This document shows positions 26,169-38,540 of a DNA stretch of 64,000 nt, piece after piece; the first letter of the stretch is position 1, and the number at the start of each line of letters is the position of its first letter. The stretch spans positions 21,298,497 to 21,362,496 of the forward strand of contig NC_039506.1 of NCBI RefSeq assembly GCF_003672135.1, read 5' to 3'. Source of the stretch: Ooceraea biroi. Taxonomy: Eukaryota; Arthropoda; Insecta; Hymenoptera; Formicidae. The notes beneath the pieces are model-generated. The model did not search any database, was not told the DNA's origin, and was given only the letters and a program-made list of their open reading frames with translations. The translations under genes and the position numbers were made by a program.

Positions 26169-27074
26169 TAGACCATTATTTTACTCATCGAATTGAAATT
26201 GCTGCGGGATATTGATCGTCCCGTTTGTCGTGTGTATTAAGGTTCGATCGTTAGATTATGCACTCGTGGAGCTCAATATCCGTGGAGCCGATACCTTCCA
26301 TTCGGAGCATAGAAAAAACTGAAGTAACTTCGGCGAAATTTGGCTCGCCGCGGTGAGTGGCCGATGGAGGAAGATCGAGGGTTGAAAGTAGAGCCAGTCG
26401 GCGTAGCTAGGCTCGAAGATATTAGGTTTATCGTTTCCACAAGAGGAGGACTGTCGAGGCGATGGAAGGGCTGGGACCGGAAGGTGACGCTTTTCCATCG
26501 CCGCGAGATTGAATAATTCAAAAGCGTCTTGCTCAGCGATTTTCAAACGGCGAGCGTGCCCACTTCCGCTTGCGGACGCAATCCCTGCTCTAATTCCGCG
26601 TCTCCGAATAAATGCATACTATTAACGTAGAAACGGACGGGACGCAGAGATACGCTTTCAGGTTGAGAGGCAGAGGAAGAAAGAGAGAGACAATCATGCG
26701 TCCGTTTCTCCATCTCATGAAGACTGTTGCCGGAAAAGAGATTTTCTCTCACTGATCTCGATATTGACTCTCGTACGTTCATGGATGTGATGAGCGAGAA
26801 TCGCGGGTGGGAGTATCGACTCTCCTGTATAATCTTGCGTGCGTATCTTCGGACGTTTATTTCTTTTCACAAATCCGATCGAGTCAACCGTCGGTCATCG
26901 CGACGATCAGAGACTGTCCGAGCTCGTGCCATCACGCAATACGTCAATTCACCGGAACGAAGAAAAATCGCCGATAAAAGTCCACGGGTAGTCGCGGAGA
27001 ACTTCCACTTTGATTTTCCTCGCGCGCCACTGTCATTTATTAAGATCGACGCTTTAAAAGCGGGTCCAGGACCG

Positions 27075-27076
<2 letters not shown>

Positions 27077-27110
<34 letters not shown>
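27077..27110 (+). repeat. (TC)17 microsatellite, right arm
   Basis: This is the reverse-complement partner of the GA array at 13772-13807, one dinucleotide unit shorter. The flanking bases are the same in both arms. Ser-Leu repeats in frames crossing it are artefacts of the array. Confidence 0.95.
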
Positions 27111-27114
<4 letters not shown>

Positions 27115-30100
27115 TCCCTCGGTCGAGCCGAGCGTCACCATAAACCCGTCATCGAGGTTGTCACTTCCGGTCCGGGAGTGGCGTTAAAAGGGCGCAGGAG
27201 GGGTGCTCGCGGGGCACGTCGCGAAGTCGGCTGACGTCCCAAAGTGATTTCAATGTGTCGTTAAAAAAGGAAGGAAAAAACAGAAAGGAGTGAGAGAGAA
27301 GGACAGAAGAAGGGGTAGGCGGAAGGAAATATTCGAATGACGACGTCGACGATGGCGTTTTGCACGGCGCGGTAATGGCGCCGTTCTATCACGATTATCG
27401 AGCCGCGATTCTGCATGCGACAAGGCATCGTTACTCCTCCCTTCGACTCTTTCGTTCTCTCTCTCCACCTCTGCCACCCTCTCTCTATTTTCTCACCTTC
27501 GCCTCCTAAGCTACCCTTGCGCAGGGCACTGCCATCCTTCCATCGACAATCACCACCCTCGGCCCACCACTGCCGCCGCCTCCCCGTCTCGCCCTCGAGT
27601 TCCTTCATTCCACGTTGCCACTTGACACTAGACGCTCTTCTGTCTAGTGAGGTTGCTTGCATCCGCGACGCTCAAAAACCTTCGCCGACTCGGCCCTAGG
27701 CATGGATGCATGCATATGTATCTGCAATTGCATGTGCATGAACCGCGCCAGACGACGCTTCAGACGTCTACATCTCACAGTCGCGTGTTTCTTAGCATTA
27801 TTTCCTTCCTCTCTTCTGCTGGGATTCCGTTCGCCGAGACTCACGCCCTTAAATGTCGCAATGAACGAACAAACACGTCGTTTCTTCACTCATCTCTTGC
27901 GTCGATAACGCCGTCCGGCCGATCGAACGGAAGTCGGGAACGCCGAGCGAGATGAAAAGGAACCGCGAGAGATATTTTATATTTTTCTGGCTTTACGCAA
28001 AATCCCGTATCGCCACGGGGCTTTATACAGAGACTCCCGAATATCATATTTCACAAGTTCGCGCAGCTCGGCTGCTGTCTCGCGCGTGAAAGGTGTTGAT
28101 TGGATCGTGGCGCGGCTGCAATGGCCTCGGGTTCGTCAGGAAACACTATATTCCGAAATTCGCGCAACGACCGAAAGAGTTCGGCAGAAGCGGAACGAGG
28201 GGTTTGCGGGGGCAGCGGAGAATTACTCGTTCCGTCTCTCGCGCGCGCGTCTCGCATCAGACGAGAATCGTGCAATTAGCCGACACGACGGTTCGCAATT
28301 ATCATAATTACGCGACGTAATTGTATTACTCGTGTAATTCACTGCGTGCAGTGTCTAATCTCGCGAATGGCGTGCCAGCAAAATGTTTCGAATATGAAAA
28401 CGCCGAGGTAGCAACCGGCAAGACGGTGAAGACGAATTTCTTGGTCTCTCTCTCTCGTTTCCGTAAACTCTCTTCACATTGTACGGTACGCCTTCAAAAG
28501 GAAACAACGCGAGCAACACCGTGCCGAGCACTGATGCACAATAGAGTTGCCCTCGTTCGCGCAAAATAAATGCGAAAGAAAGTCTTGCAAAGGTGAAAAA
28601 AGAAGAAAAAAAAGAGAAAAAGATGTAAAGACGGTCCGCAGGATCCGCGGACGATGACGCTATACGAGAAACGCAGATGCGCTCAGCGCGTAATAAATAA
28701 ATTCAGGAATGCTATTCATAACGCGGATGATGCAAATGTGTCAGAGATACGCGAGATTCGTTTCTGTTCTCGCGTGAATGGTGATGACGAGTTAATTTGC
28801 AACGCAAAGCTAATCTTTCGGAGTAGTCGAGGGCGAGATAAGAACGTGGAACGACGGCGCGGAAACTACCCGAAATAGAAAAGAATCGGGAGAGAAGTCT
28901 CGAGAGGAAACGCAACGATATCCGACGATGTGAGAAAACGGCGAGAGGAAGTTGGCGAACGTCATCGAGGAAAGGATCGGAGGCTGCACAGGAGACGAAG
29001 ATTATGTGTGTTATCGCACGAGCGGGTCATGAAACGTTGCCTAGACTGTTGGCAGATAGTTGACCATGGTCGTTTCTTTATATTAGGCCCATAAAGGCGG
29101 CGAGCCGGGAAGTGTGTATGGCGGCGATCGCCGCATCGCCATCCCCGCGTTTGCCCACCCTCTGTGCTTCCGACGACGCGAGGCTTTTACCGGTGGTAGA
29201 GCAAACGGGAATGCGATTAATGGATCTCCACTTGCTAACGGAGTGATTTGTCGCGGGCGGAAGATTTACAGGGAATCGATCGTCACGAGCGCGTCCGTGA
29301 CGCGTCGTTTCCACGTGACTCTGATTCATCCGTCGTCTATCCGATATCTATCGTGAACGAAAATAAAAGAAAAAGGTAATACGATTTTGTTAAGTTTTCG
29401 TGACGTTATCCCAATAATTAATTCCTGTTAAGTAAATTGGTTTCATAAATGAATTATTTCCTACATGAGTAATATTCTGCGTCATCATTTATTGATTATT
29501 TGAGCATCGTAATACCCCATGTACCTCGTATACTCCGATGAGGACAAGATAAGCGGCTTTCATCACAGTTGTTACATTTTACCGAGATGCAAGGGACGAT
29601 CTGCGGTACAGGTCGTCCAAGTGCCGAGTATCGAGAAGTCGAGAACTAAATGAGAAAAACGGGGAACAGGTTTAAATAAACCTCGCACCTTTGTCCGCGC
29701 GAGTGGGAACAGAGCGAGACGTCGGAGCTGGAGTCCTCCGTGGAGGAAGAGGAGGAGGTCCGAGTCGAGCCGGCGTGGCAAAGGGAAAATCCAGACCGTT
29801 GGAGTGTGCTGACGACGCGAGTGGCGCTTGAAGCTGCCGTCCGCTGCCGACAAAGCGAGGGGTGAGGAGAAGGAACGCACGAGCGAGCGTGTAAAGGACG
29901 CCGTTACCGGCAAACCGAGAGGACACACGAACGCACGGACGAGGGTGGAAAAAGTAGAGTCGCCAGGAAGGATGGGTGGCTGGGGGTGGAGAGAGGTCGG
30001 CAAGGGTGGCAAAATAGCGCGCTTTGTGCGGCGAGTGAGACGCTGAGTCTTTATGACGCTACTCGGCCATAACGACGCCCATTGCATTGTGCCCCATGTA

Positions 30101-32898
30101 AAGCACACCCGGACAGCACAGACCCGGGCTGAGAATCGGCCTTGGCACGGAGGCCAGAAACTCGCGAACGTCGCCCTCGCACTCTGCCTTCCACCCTGCT
30201 GCTCGTCGTCCTCGCTCTGCCTCGCGGCCGTCTTCTTTTCTTCGCTTCATGATGCACCGCGAGCGATAAAAGAAACGAATGTCAACCGCGGCTGGTTACC
30301 TCTTTTAAACGCGTCGACGCGTCTACCCAAGTCCCTCCCTCTCTTTGTTCCCCCGCGAACGGGGAAAGTTGGCAGAGGCGTGTCTGAAAGAGGAAGCCGA
30401 CCGTCGTTCGCCACGACGATCGTTCTGCGACGCCACGACGATCTCTTTGAGCCTCCGAAGTTCGAGACGGTATCCATGGTTGGAAGATCATCACGAAGAG
30501 AGTAAGGGGATGGCGCGGTCCTCATGAATCAACTTAATTGACGTCGGTGCCACACCGTGATCCCGACTTGCACAGTACCGGCCCGTATAAACGTATCGTA
30601 AAAACTTCGATTCTCTAAGTGCGATCAAATCGAGCACTTGCAGTTTCTTTGGTAGCAACACGCATTCTTGCTTTTGTGAAGTTGAATGATCTCTGACTTC
30701 GATGTTGAGTGAGAGAGAGATATCGAAGCAGACAGATAATGCGTTACAAGTTTGTTGTGAATACGATCAGGTATAAAAAAACTAATCTGTCGCGAATATC
30801 CTTCCGAGACAATTCTATAACGAACCTGGACTGTCCATTCAGTCCGAAGTAGCATAATTGCTGTTTGTTTCCTGTTTCAATAAATGGCGGGAACTAGGAT
30901 GAACAATAATTGAATCCGACATCGGCGAACTTTTTCGATGAAGAATGCAAACGATGACGTTACGGAAGCGAGCGTTATTACTTTTTCGGCCCTTCCACCC
31001 GATAGATTGGTGTTCTGGAACTCGCTAGCGCTCCCGACGACGAGATAAGCGAGATAGCGGAAATAGGTCGAAAGACATCCGATGCCAGGGGTTAGGGGCA
31101 AGCTCTGCTTTTGATAGTTATGATTGCGACGAGGTGGTACGCCTCCCTTCTGGTCGGACAAGCTACCGCCTGCTGAGAGCCATCCGTTTCTGCGCTGTGG
31201 ACCCGCCTACAAACGTCTCTCTGTGCTTCTGTTACAAGCTTCGTCTATCACGGATCCTTTGCGGACACACTTTCAAATTTGCTCCCGTCGATTCGCCAAT
31301 TAGCTTCCTAGTTAAAAGATAGTATCGCGAAAATATTCGAGAGGGTGCGCTCGACGCCAAATTGCGCCATTCCGCTCGCTGCATGAAACGATAATGGAGT
31401 GACTTCCTGACTGTCTCTCTCTTTCACTCTTGAAGCGGAAATTCTCGTAAAGCCCGATCTGATCGCGCAAACAGATTTTAAAAGAACACTCTGCGCCGTA
31501 ACTTAAATCTTCTAAATGAATTTGTTCCTCCTTCGAGCCATCCCTTTTCTCGCCCGCGTGCTCTCATCGACCGCAACGCGGATGATAATGTAGGCGGATG
31601 ACGCGACGGTGTTTTTAGGCGCGTGTTACTGCCGCCTCTGTGGCCGCCTGATTTACATTTATTGCGCCGTTTACATAATGGCGCTGCTGTATCTTCCATT
31701 ATTCCAACTAATTATACCCCCATTTGGATAAAATACGATTTGCTACGTTTAAGTCCTTCTACGAGAAGCGGAAAAGAATTTTGTTAGCAAAAGAAGTCGA
31801 ACCTTTCTAAACTTGTAGAATAATTATTACGTGCTCTACACGTGAGATATTGTGTGCAGCAGAATGGTATTTATCTATTTACATGTATATGCATCGTGAA
31901 AAAGGCAGAAGATAATTCAATGATCTTCCACTCACGTTTCCATCATATTGCCCGCTCGACGCGCGTGCAATTGCGTCCAGATTTCACAGCATCATCGCGG
32001 GAATAAATCAATCTCCCATCGGCCATTTAAGGCCAGGCCGTGCGAGATTAATCATTTTTCTCGCGATTGGATCGTCGACCGGTCGATAGAACCGTTATAC
32101 GCGGCGAAGTCAATTTCGAGGTGATCGCATAAATTGCACCGTTACAGCAAGGGAGGCAAGCTCGATACGCTCGCGCGTGTACAGGTTTCACCTGGGAACT
32201 CGCACGATGTGCCAACACCGTGGACGATAATTCTCGCGGGTCATGGCTAATTGCGATTGGGTCCAGAGAGACAGAAAGGGAGAGCGAGAGAGAGAAAGAG
32301 GAAGACAGATAGACAAAAGCTAGATCCGGCACAGACTTTGGGCGAGATTACGTAATCAGAACTGCGGAACGATCTTATTCCGGATGAGAGCCGCAACTTC
32401 CTTCGGCGGTCGTGGTCCACCGTTCGCGATACGACCGCTGCCTCAGCAGGTCCACGGTTAATTGCCCCGTTTGTTACCATTACGCGAACGATACATCCTT
32501 TTTATTGTCATCCTCTGCTCGAAACGACCGTTGGCCTCTGCGCCCGTGTACACTTCCGGCCGGCGAACCGATGAGCCGCGTGTATTCCCAGAGCGAATTC
32601 CTGCTTAATGTCCGATAAAGAAAGATCGGTAACGCGATCATAGTCCCCTCCACCCGACCCCGCTAAATTATCTCGATCCATTGCGAACGATGTGTGGATA
32701 TAGGTCGATTGCGGAGTCTTTGATGGCGATTTCTATGGGAGCATTATTAGACGATCTCTTGATTTGACAGACATTATAAATACGTCTATTACAGCACGCT
32801 CTACAAACTCGTAATGAGAATCTCACATACACACGTACATCTCCTTGCTATCTCAAATAAATCGAGAGTCACAAAATGATTCATGTGACTACACGAAT

Positions 32899-35800
32899 AA
32901 TTGTGATCGGGTGATCGTTGAAACAATTAAGAATATTGCATTCAGTATTGGCAATGAGATCAGTAGGTCGCTCTAAATTGGCATTTCGTACAAAATACTC
33001 GAAGGAAATACCTCGTCGTCCTGTTCGCGCGACAGCACGAACAGAGGGGGAGGAGAATGTACGTCCTATCGGCGAATTACTCTCCCCGTGCATAATCGCG
33101 TACGATTCAGGATCCAATTTAGGGCCCGGGCCATTGCGTCCCGCGCATCGATCAAAGGAGCAAACAGCTTGTCGCCGGACATAAATCCCGCGGAATCGGA
33201 ATGCGGCTGCGGATTCGAGGCGACGAGATTTCGAACGCGTGTGCGTGCGTAAACGTTGACCGGTGTCAGGTTGCGGTGCGTGCACAGGTGCGGCATCGCG
33301 CCGGTCGACGTGCACACGTCGCTTTGCCACGCGAGCGTGATTCACGCGTATAGATTAATGGATATCACGCGTACCGCAGTCAGCATCGGCGTCGTGTTCC
33401 TGCGAGAATAACGACGCTGCGTAACGTAATATCGACGGATTGGCATCTCGCGCCCTGCCTCGCGTATAAACGTGCGCTGCTCGTGACGGCCGCGGATTTC
33501 AAATTTCACAAGCGAGCATCAGCTTCAGCGAAGCTCTCTTCGGCAACTGGGTCAACAATCGGCCGCCGTGTCGACGAGAGACGTCGTTTTTCACCCCCTC
33601 CCCCTTGGTTCATTCAGATGATACTTAATTTCCGCGCAAACTGATTCGCACTCTGTGCGTTCCGCTGTTCATGACGAATTTGTCGGCAATTCAGTGCGAC
33701 ACGAACGAAACTAGAATCATCGATGTCGTCGATCGTTAACTCGCGTCGTCCTTCGCCGACGATGAAAATTCGTCGCCGCGTTTCGCGATCGTTAATGCCT
33801 CCGACGTTTATCCTTCTAATCCGGTTTACGCTCCACGTTTAACTGTGTGCGTGGGTGCACATGGGTGCATTCGTTCGCCCTGCGTGCCGCGCGATCTGTG
33901 TTTCTATAAGAAACGGCCGTAATAAAACGCGCCTGCATCTCAAAAGGAGATGGAATATGAACGTCTGTATCCGTGCGCGCGAGGTCCGTTGGAATTTATA
34001 AAGTATGAAATATGTTGTGAGGGAAAACACGGATCGGGGATGAGAAGAGGGGAGGGAAGCGCAATGCATGCAATATGCGATGCGAAATTTACATCCCGAA
34101 CCGTCTGTTTACCGTGCGCCTTTTAAAGGTTCTCGCATACATTCTTACGGACGCGCGCGCACGCGGCAGGAAGTGGAGGAGGAGGTGGAGGAGGACGACG
34201 GCGACTTTGTGCGTTCCCGTTTCAAATTGCATCGATATTACATCTCCGAAGCGGGCGTGCGCTTCCCGCTCGCGCAACGTTCGGCGTAGTCCACTTACAG
34301 GCAAAACGGAGTCGCGTCTATTGATTATCGTGCCTCTCGCTAGCTAGTTTGAATGCAGCGCAAGTCGTGCACCCGGCAAACCCGACGCAAACGACCATAG
34401 TTGCGCTTGCAACTCAACGGATATCCCGCCGCGCGCACAAACACGGCGCGATCGTACATTTCAATTTTGCGCGCGCGCGCGAGAGCAGTACGTATAAACC
34501 TGCAGTTATATTAAATTATAAAGGGTGCCCCTGATAGGAATGTACGCAATAATGCGGACATTTATGGAGGTATAACCGATTCTCGTTACATACCTCTCGT
34601 CCGTGCGCGCCGCACCACGCTCCGGGAGAATACCGCGCGCGAGAGAGAGAGATTCTGTACATCCCCAAGTCATGCGCATAAATGTTACCCTCATTTTTCA
34701 ATAATGACCAATATCCATGCAGAAAGGTCGCAAGGAATCCTCTGAAGGAGGCAAAAAAAGGAGGAGGAGGAGGAAAAGGTGCACACCACCCCTGTCGAGA
34801 TCCGCTAAGAAGCTTCCGTGCATAATTTATTTTTGTCTCTTTGCGCAGGTTCACCCAACCGCGATAATAATTCAAAGCGAAGGCTAAAGTTCCCGGCGCG
34901 AAAATTCGATATTCGAGCCACGATTCCGCGGAAAGTTTGCGAAACTTTTCCGGTATTATCGTCCGGAGTAGTAAGGGTCTTTTCTCTTGAATCCGCGCGG
35001 GCGAGGTCGTGCCGTGCTAAAATAATAATTCCGACCGGCGTCCTCGGGTAATAAGTCCTCATTAATACCGCGACGACACGAACGATAATGATAACGAAGA
35101 AGCGCGACATTGGGCGGTGCCCAACGCGACGTCATCGGGATTGCAGGATGATAATTCACGGCACGAATATTCACATTCGCTCTTCTTCATCGTGCAAGAC
35201 CGTTATTTCACGCGACGAAGAAAAGTCGCGGGAACCAAACGCGGGCATTTAAGTGGTCGGCGATATCGCTATTGCATTACGGATAAATACTTGGCGGAGC
35301 AGTTTACACGCGAAATTAATTCAGCTGTTAAATCTAGTGCGCTAAATCAATTATGTTGTGCATTTGGCCAAGGGAGGAACGCCGACCGGTTTACAGTGCG
35401 CATTAACTAAATGAAAATTCAAAGCCAGTTCGCGGGAGTGAAATTTAATTCTTCCCATTCTTTATCGCGTTCAGCTGTAATAATACGAACAAACGATACT
35501 CTACGCCCCAGCGTAGACGTATCGATACTCGAAGCGGGAGAAACTCGCATAAATCGCCGAATAATTGATCATTCGCGTTTTAATATCGACGTAATTTAAT
35601 AGCAGGTGATTTCGCGCATCCGCGACAAAGCCATAGGTTTACATTAAAACAACTAATTGAATTAAATGACAAAAAATGGCCAGCCGGTTAGTCGGCCGCG
35701 CGTAAAGGGATTCGCGTTATCAATTTACGAGTCGCGAGTTCCGAGATTGATAAGTACATTCCGTCGTGAAAGCCATTGAAAATATATCAAGTAAAACGCA

Positions 35801-36480
35801 CCCCCGGCCCGATCCATATCACGATAAGGATTATTCTATCCACGAGATGTATCGCCGATATGTCCGATAATACGACCGATGGAATTTACGTTTCGACTCA
35901 TGTTTTAACTAACGTTTCCTACGCAGCTCGTCGAAATCAGACGGATCATCTATCGCAGTGTGGATAATCGTTTTTCATTCAGGCGATTCGAATTCCGGGC
36001 GATGAGTGAAATTCCTGACGGTACATAACTCGATCTTCGTTTTCTTACGGCCGGGTCACGTCAAGCCCGGGGAGCGCAAAAGCGGGAACAACGGAACGGA
36101 GAATCCGGGGGGAGGCTCGACAACGACAAATATTTGAATTAATTTGTATGACAATCTCAAGCGCACCGCCCTCAATCCTCGCAAAACCTTACGCACCCAT
36201 CAGCCCCGTATTCAGTCACGTCGGAAGTTTATGGAGGGGTTCACCGTCGGGCATACAGAGTTCATTTACGAAAGCAGATAACGTTTCCCGCTATGAACGT
36301 ATCCGCTGATACGGACTGTCGTCTCCGGCGACGGTATGTTTATAATTCTGCGCAGTCTCGCGGTACGGGCTCATAAAATATTGATCGTTCCTGGCAAAAA
36401 CGGAGATATAAACTTTAACTGTTATTTAGCCGTAAAAAGGAGAGAAAGGATTTATGGGGGATCGGTTGGGACGGCGCGAG
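32899..36480. other. Unique right flank, no gene recognised
   Basis: Single-copy, CpG-rich sequence begins immediately after the right outer breakpoint. It holds a (GC)6-type alternating run at about 34469-34481, and short purine runs at about 34165-34198 and 34750-34780. The longest open frames (154 codons, 32881-33345 minus, which starts inside the palindrome; 119 codons, 34516-34875 minus) show no recognisable domain. No tRNA or transposon was seen. Confidence 0.45.
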
Positions 36481-38103
36481 GTATTTTATTACGTTAGACT
36501 GTAAATTAGCGGAGGGGGAGGGGCCGGGCCGCGGGGTCTTCCTTGCGGAAACCGGAGCGGAAAACGCGAGCGTAAAACGCGCCGCGGAGATGCCTTAATT
36601 AATTTACGGCTCGTCGCCGCGCTGCGGCGAAAATAACCACGAGCGTTACAACGTTGCGCGGCGACATCCTTACGCAAACATTGCGAACGCATTGGACGTT
36701 ATTGCACGTCAAATATTTCCCGAATTGTGAAAATATCCGAACGAATGCGTTTCTCGAAAGGAAGAAAAAAAGGGGTACAATATAAAAGAACATCCGCGGG
36801 CTCGCACGCGTGCGCGCGCGTCGTCAGCGGTTTCGACGATTGTATCGACGCGTGATGTGCCTTTGCGAGAGCATTTTATCGCACAAACGGCTCGACGTTT
36901 TATGGAAAGAGAGAAAAAAATGCGGTGCAAAGGCCCCACCGTTTAAGCCGTTGCGGCTGTTGTGCGCAACGGTGTCGCTCGTGAAAAATCCGGTAACTTT
37001 CAGTTGTGGAAAAACGAGGGGAGAAAGAGAGGTATGTACATAACGAGAGAAGCGGAGAACAATAACGCTCATCACACGGATCTCTTCTCGCACGGATTTT
37101 CATCCCAAAAGGGCGTGGCGTCCGCGAGGTGGACTACCTTTTCTTATTGATACAGAGATGGTCGGAGAGAGAGAGGAAGAGTGGAAGAGATCCCCTTATT
37201 AAAAGATAACTCCGGAGGCTTAATTCACGCGCACGTGAATTACCGCGGTCCTTTTGTTAAGCGCGCGTGCAAAGAATTCGGTAATTAATATGGCCCCGGG
37301 GACAAGAGGGTAACGCAAGGGGTGCGAATTAAGCGCGACGAAAAATGTCGTGCCCCTCCGCCGCGCGGACGCAACAGACGCGTAATTCGTGCGTAATTCC
37401 TCTGACGGAGAATTTTATCGATATTTAAGGTACTCGGATTCCTCAAGAGAGAGAACGAGAGAGAAAGAGAGAGATGAGGATAGAGAGAGGTGGCGAGATG
37501 GGCGCCGCATTTTTCGTATCGCCGTTTAATGCGCATTTTGCGTTTCTCTGTATTTACATAATAATATAATACAATACTTATTACACAATTGATTTTTCTC
37601 GCAGTTGACTACAAATAACCGAATTAATCACGATCGCGCGCGAACTTTCATGTCAAGCAGCGAAAGACGAGAGTCAACTGGAGGAAGAATATAAAAAGCT
37701 TAAGCGCGAAGATGGAAAAGAAAATAATTACTTGTTACAGCTCGGTCCGCGCATTCCTCCTGCCGTTTAATCGTCTTCGTCCGGAGCGAGATGCGAGAAG
37801 AAATTTTCCTCCGTGAAATTCCCCGTGAAGCACGCGTTTTCGCTTGCATGTTTGCGCTACATACGTCGCGCAGCAGCTGGAGCACTCGTAACTTGATGGA
37901 GCTTTACGATGATCTCAAGTGTCGATGAAAGGGAGTACAAACGGACGAGCGGCCGTAAGACGCCTGAAATAGAGACGGAAATAACGAAGTGGTGCAAGGC
38001 ACGAAACTTCCATCCATATATGTGTGTGTACGCGTACGTATTTGCGCACACACGCCCAAACCGCGTTCGAGATTTAAATGAGAAGGCAAATATTAGCATT
38101 GCT
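36481..38103. other. Unique right flank, no gene recognised
   Basis: Mixed sequence with CpG-rich parts at about 36520-36850 and a GA-rich patch at 37440-37500. Open frames are all under 95 codons and uninformative. I see no RNA gene or mobile element. Confidence 0.45.
36781..36825 (+). promoter_or_regulatory. Possible TATA element followed by alternating CG run (weak)
   Basis: A consensus-like TATAAAAG is at 36781-36788. A CGCACGCGTGCGCGCGCG alternating run follows at 36803-36820 and a TCAG at about 36824-36827. The TATA-to-TCAG distance of about 42 bp is longer than the roughly 30 bp usual for insect TATA promoters, and no convincing coding exon follows. It may simply be chance. Confidence 0.15.
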
Positions 38104-38540
38104 GTTGTGCACGATGGACTGGCCACTATCATCACTTGAAGATTCTATTCTTCTTCGCATTTGCGTTCCATTCGCGGCTTTAGCCTTTCACGATCGCTCT
38201 CTCGTTATCGCTCCGTTTCTATTCCCCTCCTCGTTTTCGGAAGTCCGCAAAAGTAATTCTTACGAAAGCACGTACTGCCCTTGCGCACGATGTACTGGTC
38301 ATTATCACTATCACTATCACTTAAAATTTTATTTCATTCTTCCCGTCGTCTTCAAATTTGCGTTTCATTCTACCGTGTTCTCGATGTCTGATGATATCTG
38401 TTTTCTCCATTTCCTCCTTCTCTCGTCTGTCTCTTTCCGATTTCATTCCTCGCAGCTTTAGCCTCTCACGACTTCACTTCCTCGTTACTCGTTTCTCTTT
38501 TCCTCTTCTCAAGTCCGCGAAAGTAATTCTCGCGAAAGCA
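38104..38540 (+). repeat. Diverged tandem duplication
   Basis: Copy A (38104-38270) and copy B (38281-38540) share the same order of blocks. These are TTG-GCACGATG-ACTGG at 38104 and 38281, a TTTGCGTT-CATTC block, GCTTTAGCCT-TCACGA, a C/T-rich stretch, and AAGTCCGC-AAAGTAATTCT ending CGAAAGCA at 38270 and 38540. Copy B carries about 90 extra bases in the middle (roughly 38362-38447). The copies are substantially diverged, so this is much older than the palindrome. The frames through it are Ser/Leu/Phe-rich and not a recognised protein. Confidence 0.75.

Larger units (their letters stand above)
7974..32898. repeat. Giant interrupted palindrome (24.9 kb)
   Basis: The sequence from 7974 to 20341 reappears as its reverse complement from 20558 to 32898. 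The outermost aligned bases are 7974/32898 (paired coordinates sum to 40872) and the innermost are 20341/20558 (sum 40899), so indels shorten the right arm by a net 27 bp. The outermost 200 bases of the two arms match base for base. A 310-bp sample (19321-19630 against the right arm) showed one substitution and four 1-bp indels. Outside 7974 and 32898 the sequences are unrelated, as are the two halves of the 216-bp spacer. No transposase, integrase or target-site duplication is visible, so a mobile element is not supported. A recent inverted segmental duplication is the most direct reading; an assembly join of near-identical copies cannot be excluded. Confidence 0.97.
20558..32898 (-). repeat. 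Right arm of giant palindrome
   Basis: This is the reverse-complement copy of 7974-20341, 12,341 bp long. All landmark repeats and hairpins of the left arm are present in mirror order, for example the CT array at 27077-27110 and hairpins at 21825-21849 and 22718-22756. Differences from the left arm are scattered transitions plus many one-base homopolymer contractions, such as GG at 23085-23086 where the left arm has CCC at 17803-17805. Several open frames intact in the left arm are broken here. No gene is recognised. Confidence 0.95.

Noticed and set aside
7974..32898. Giant DNA transposon (Polinton-like) or foldback element with terminal inverted repeats
   Set aside because: No integrase, polymerase, transposase or other element protein is visible, the 216-bp centre has no coding capacity, and no target-site duplication abuts the ends. 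The shared GTGAT words near both edges (7971 and about 32903) are offset differently from the breakpoints and look like chance.
7974..32898. Simple sequencing fold-back artefact (a read continuing onto its own complement)
   Set aside because: Such reads lack a sizeable unique spacer and do not have different unique flanks on both sides. The arms also differ by substitutions. An assembly-level join of two copies is still possible and is kept as an alternative.
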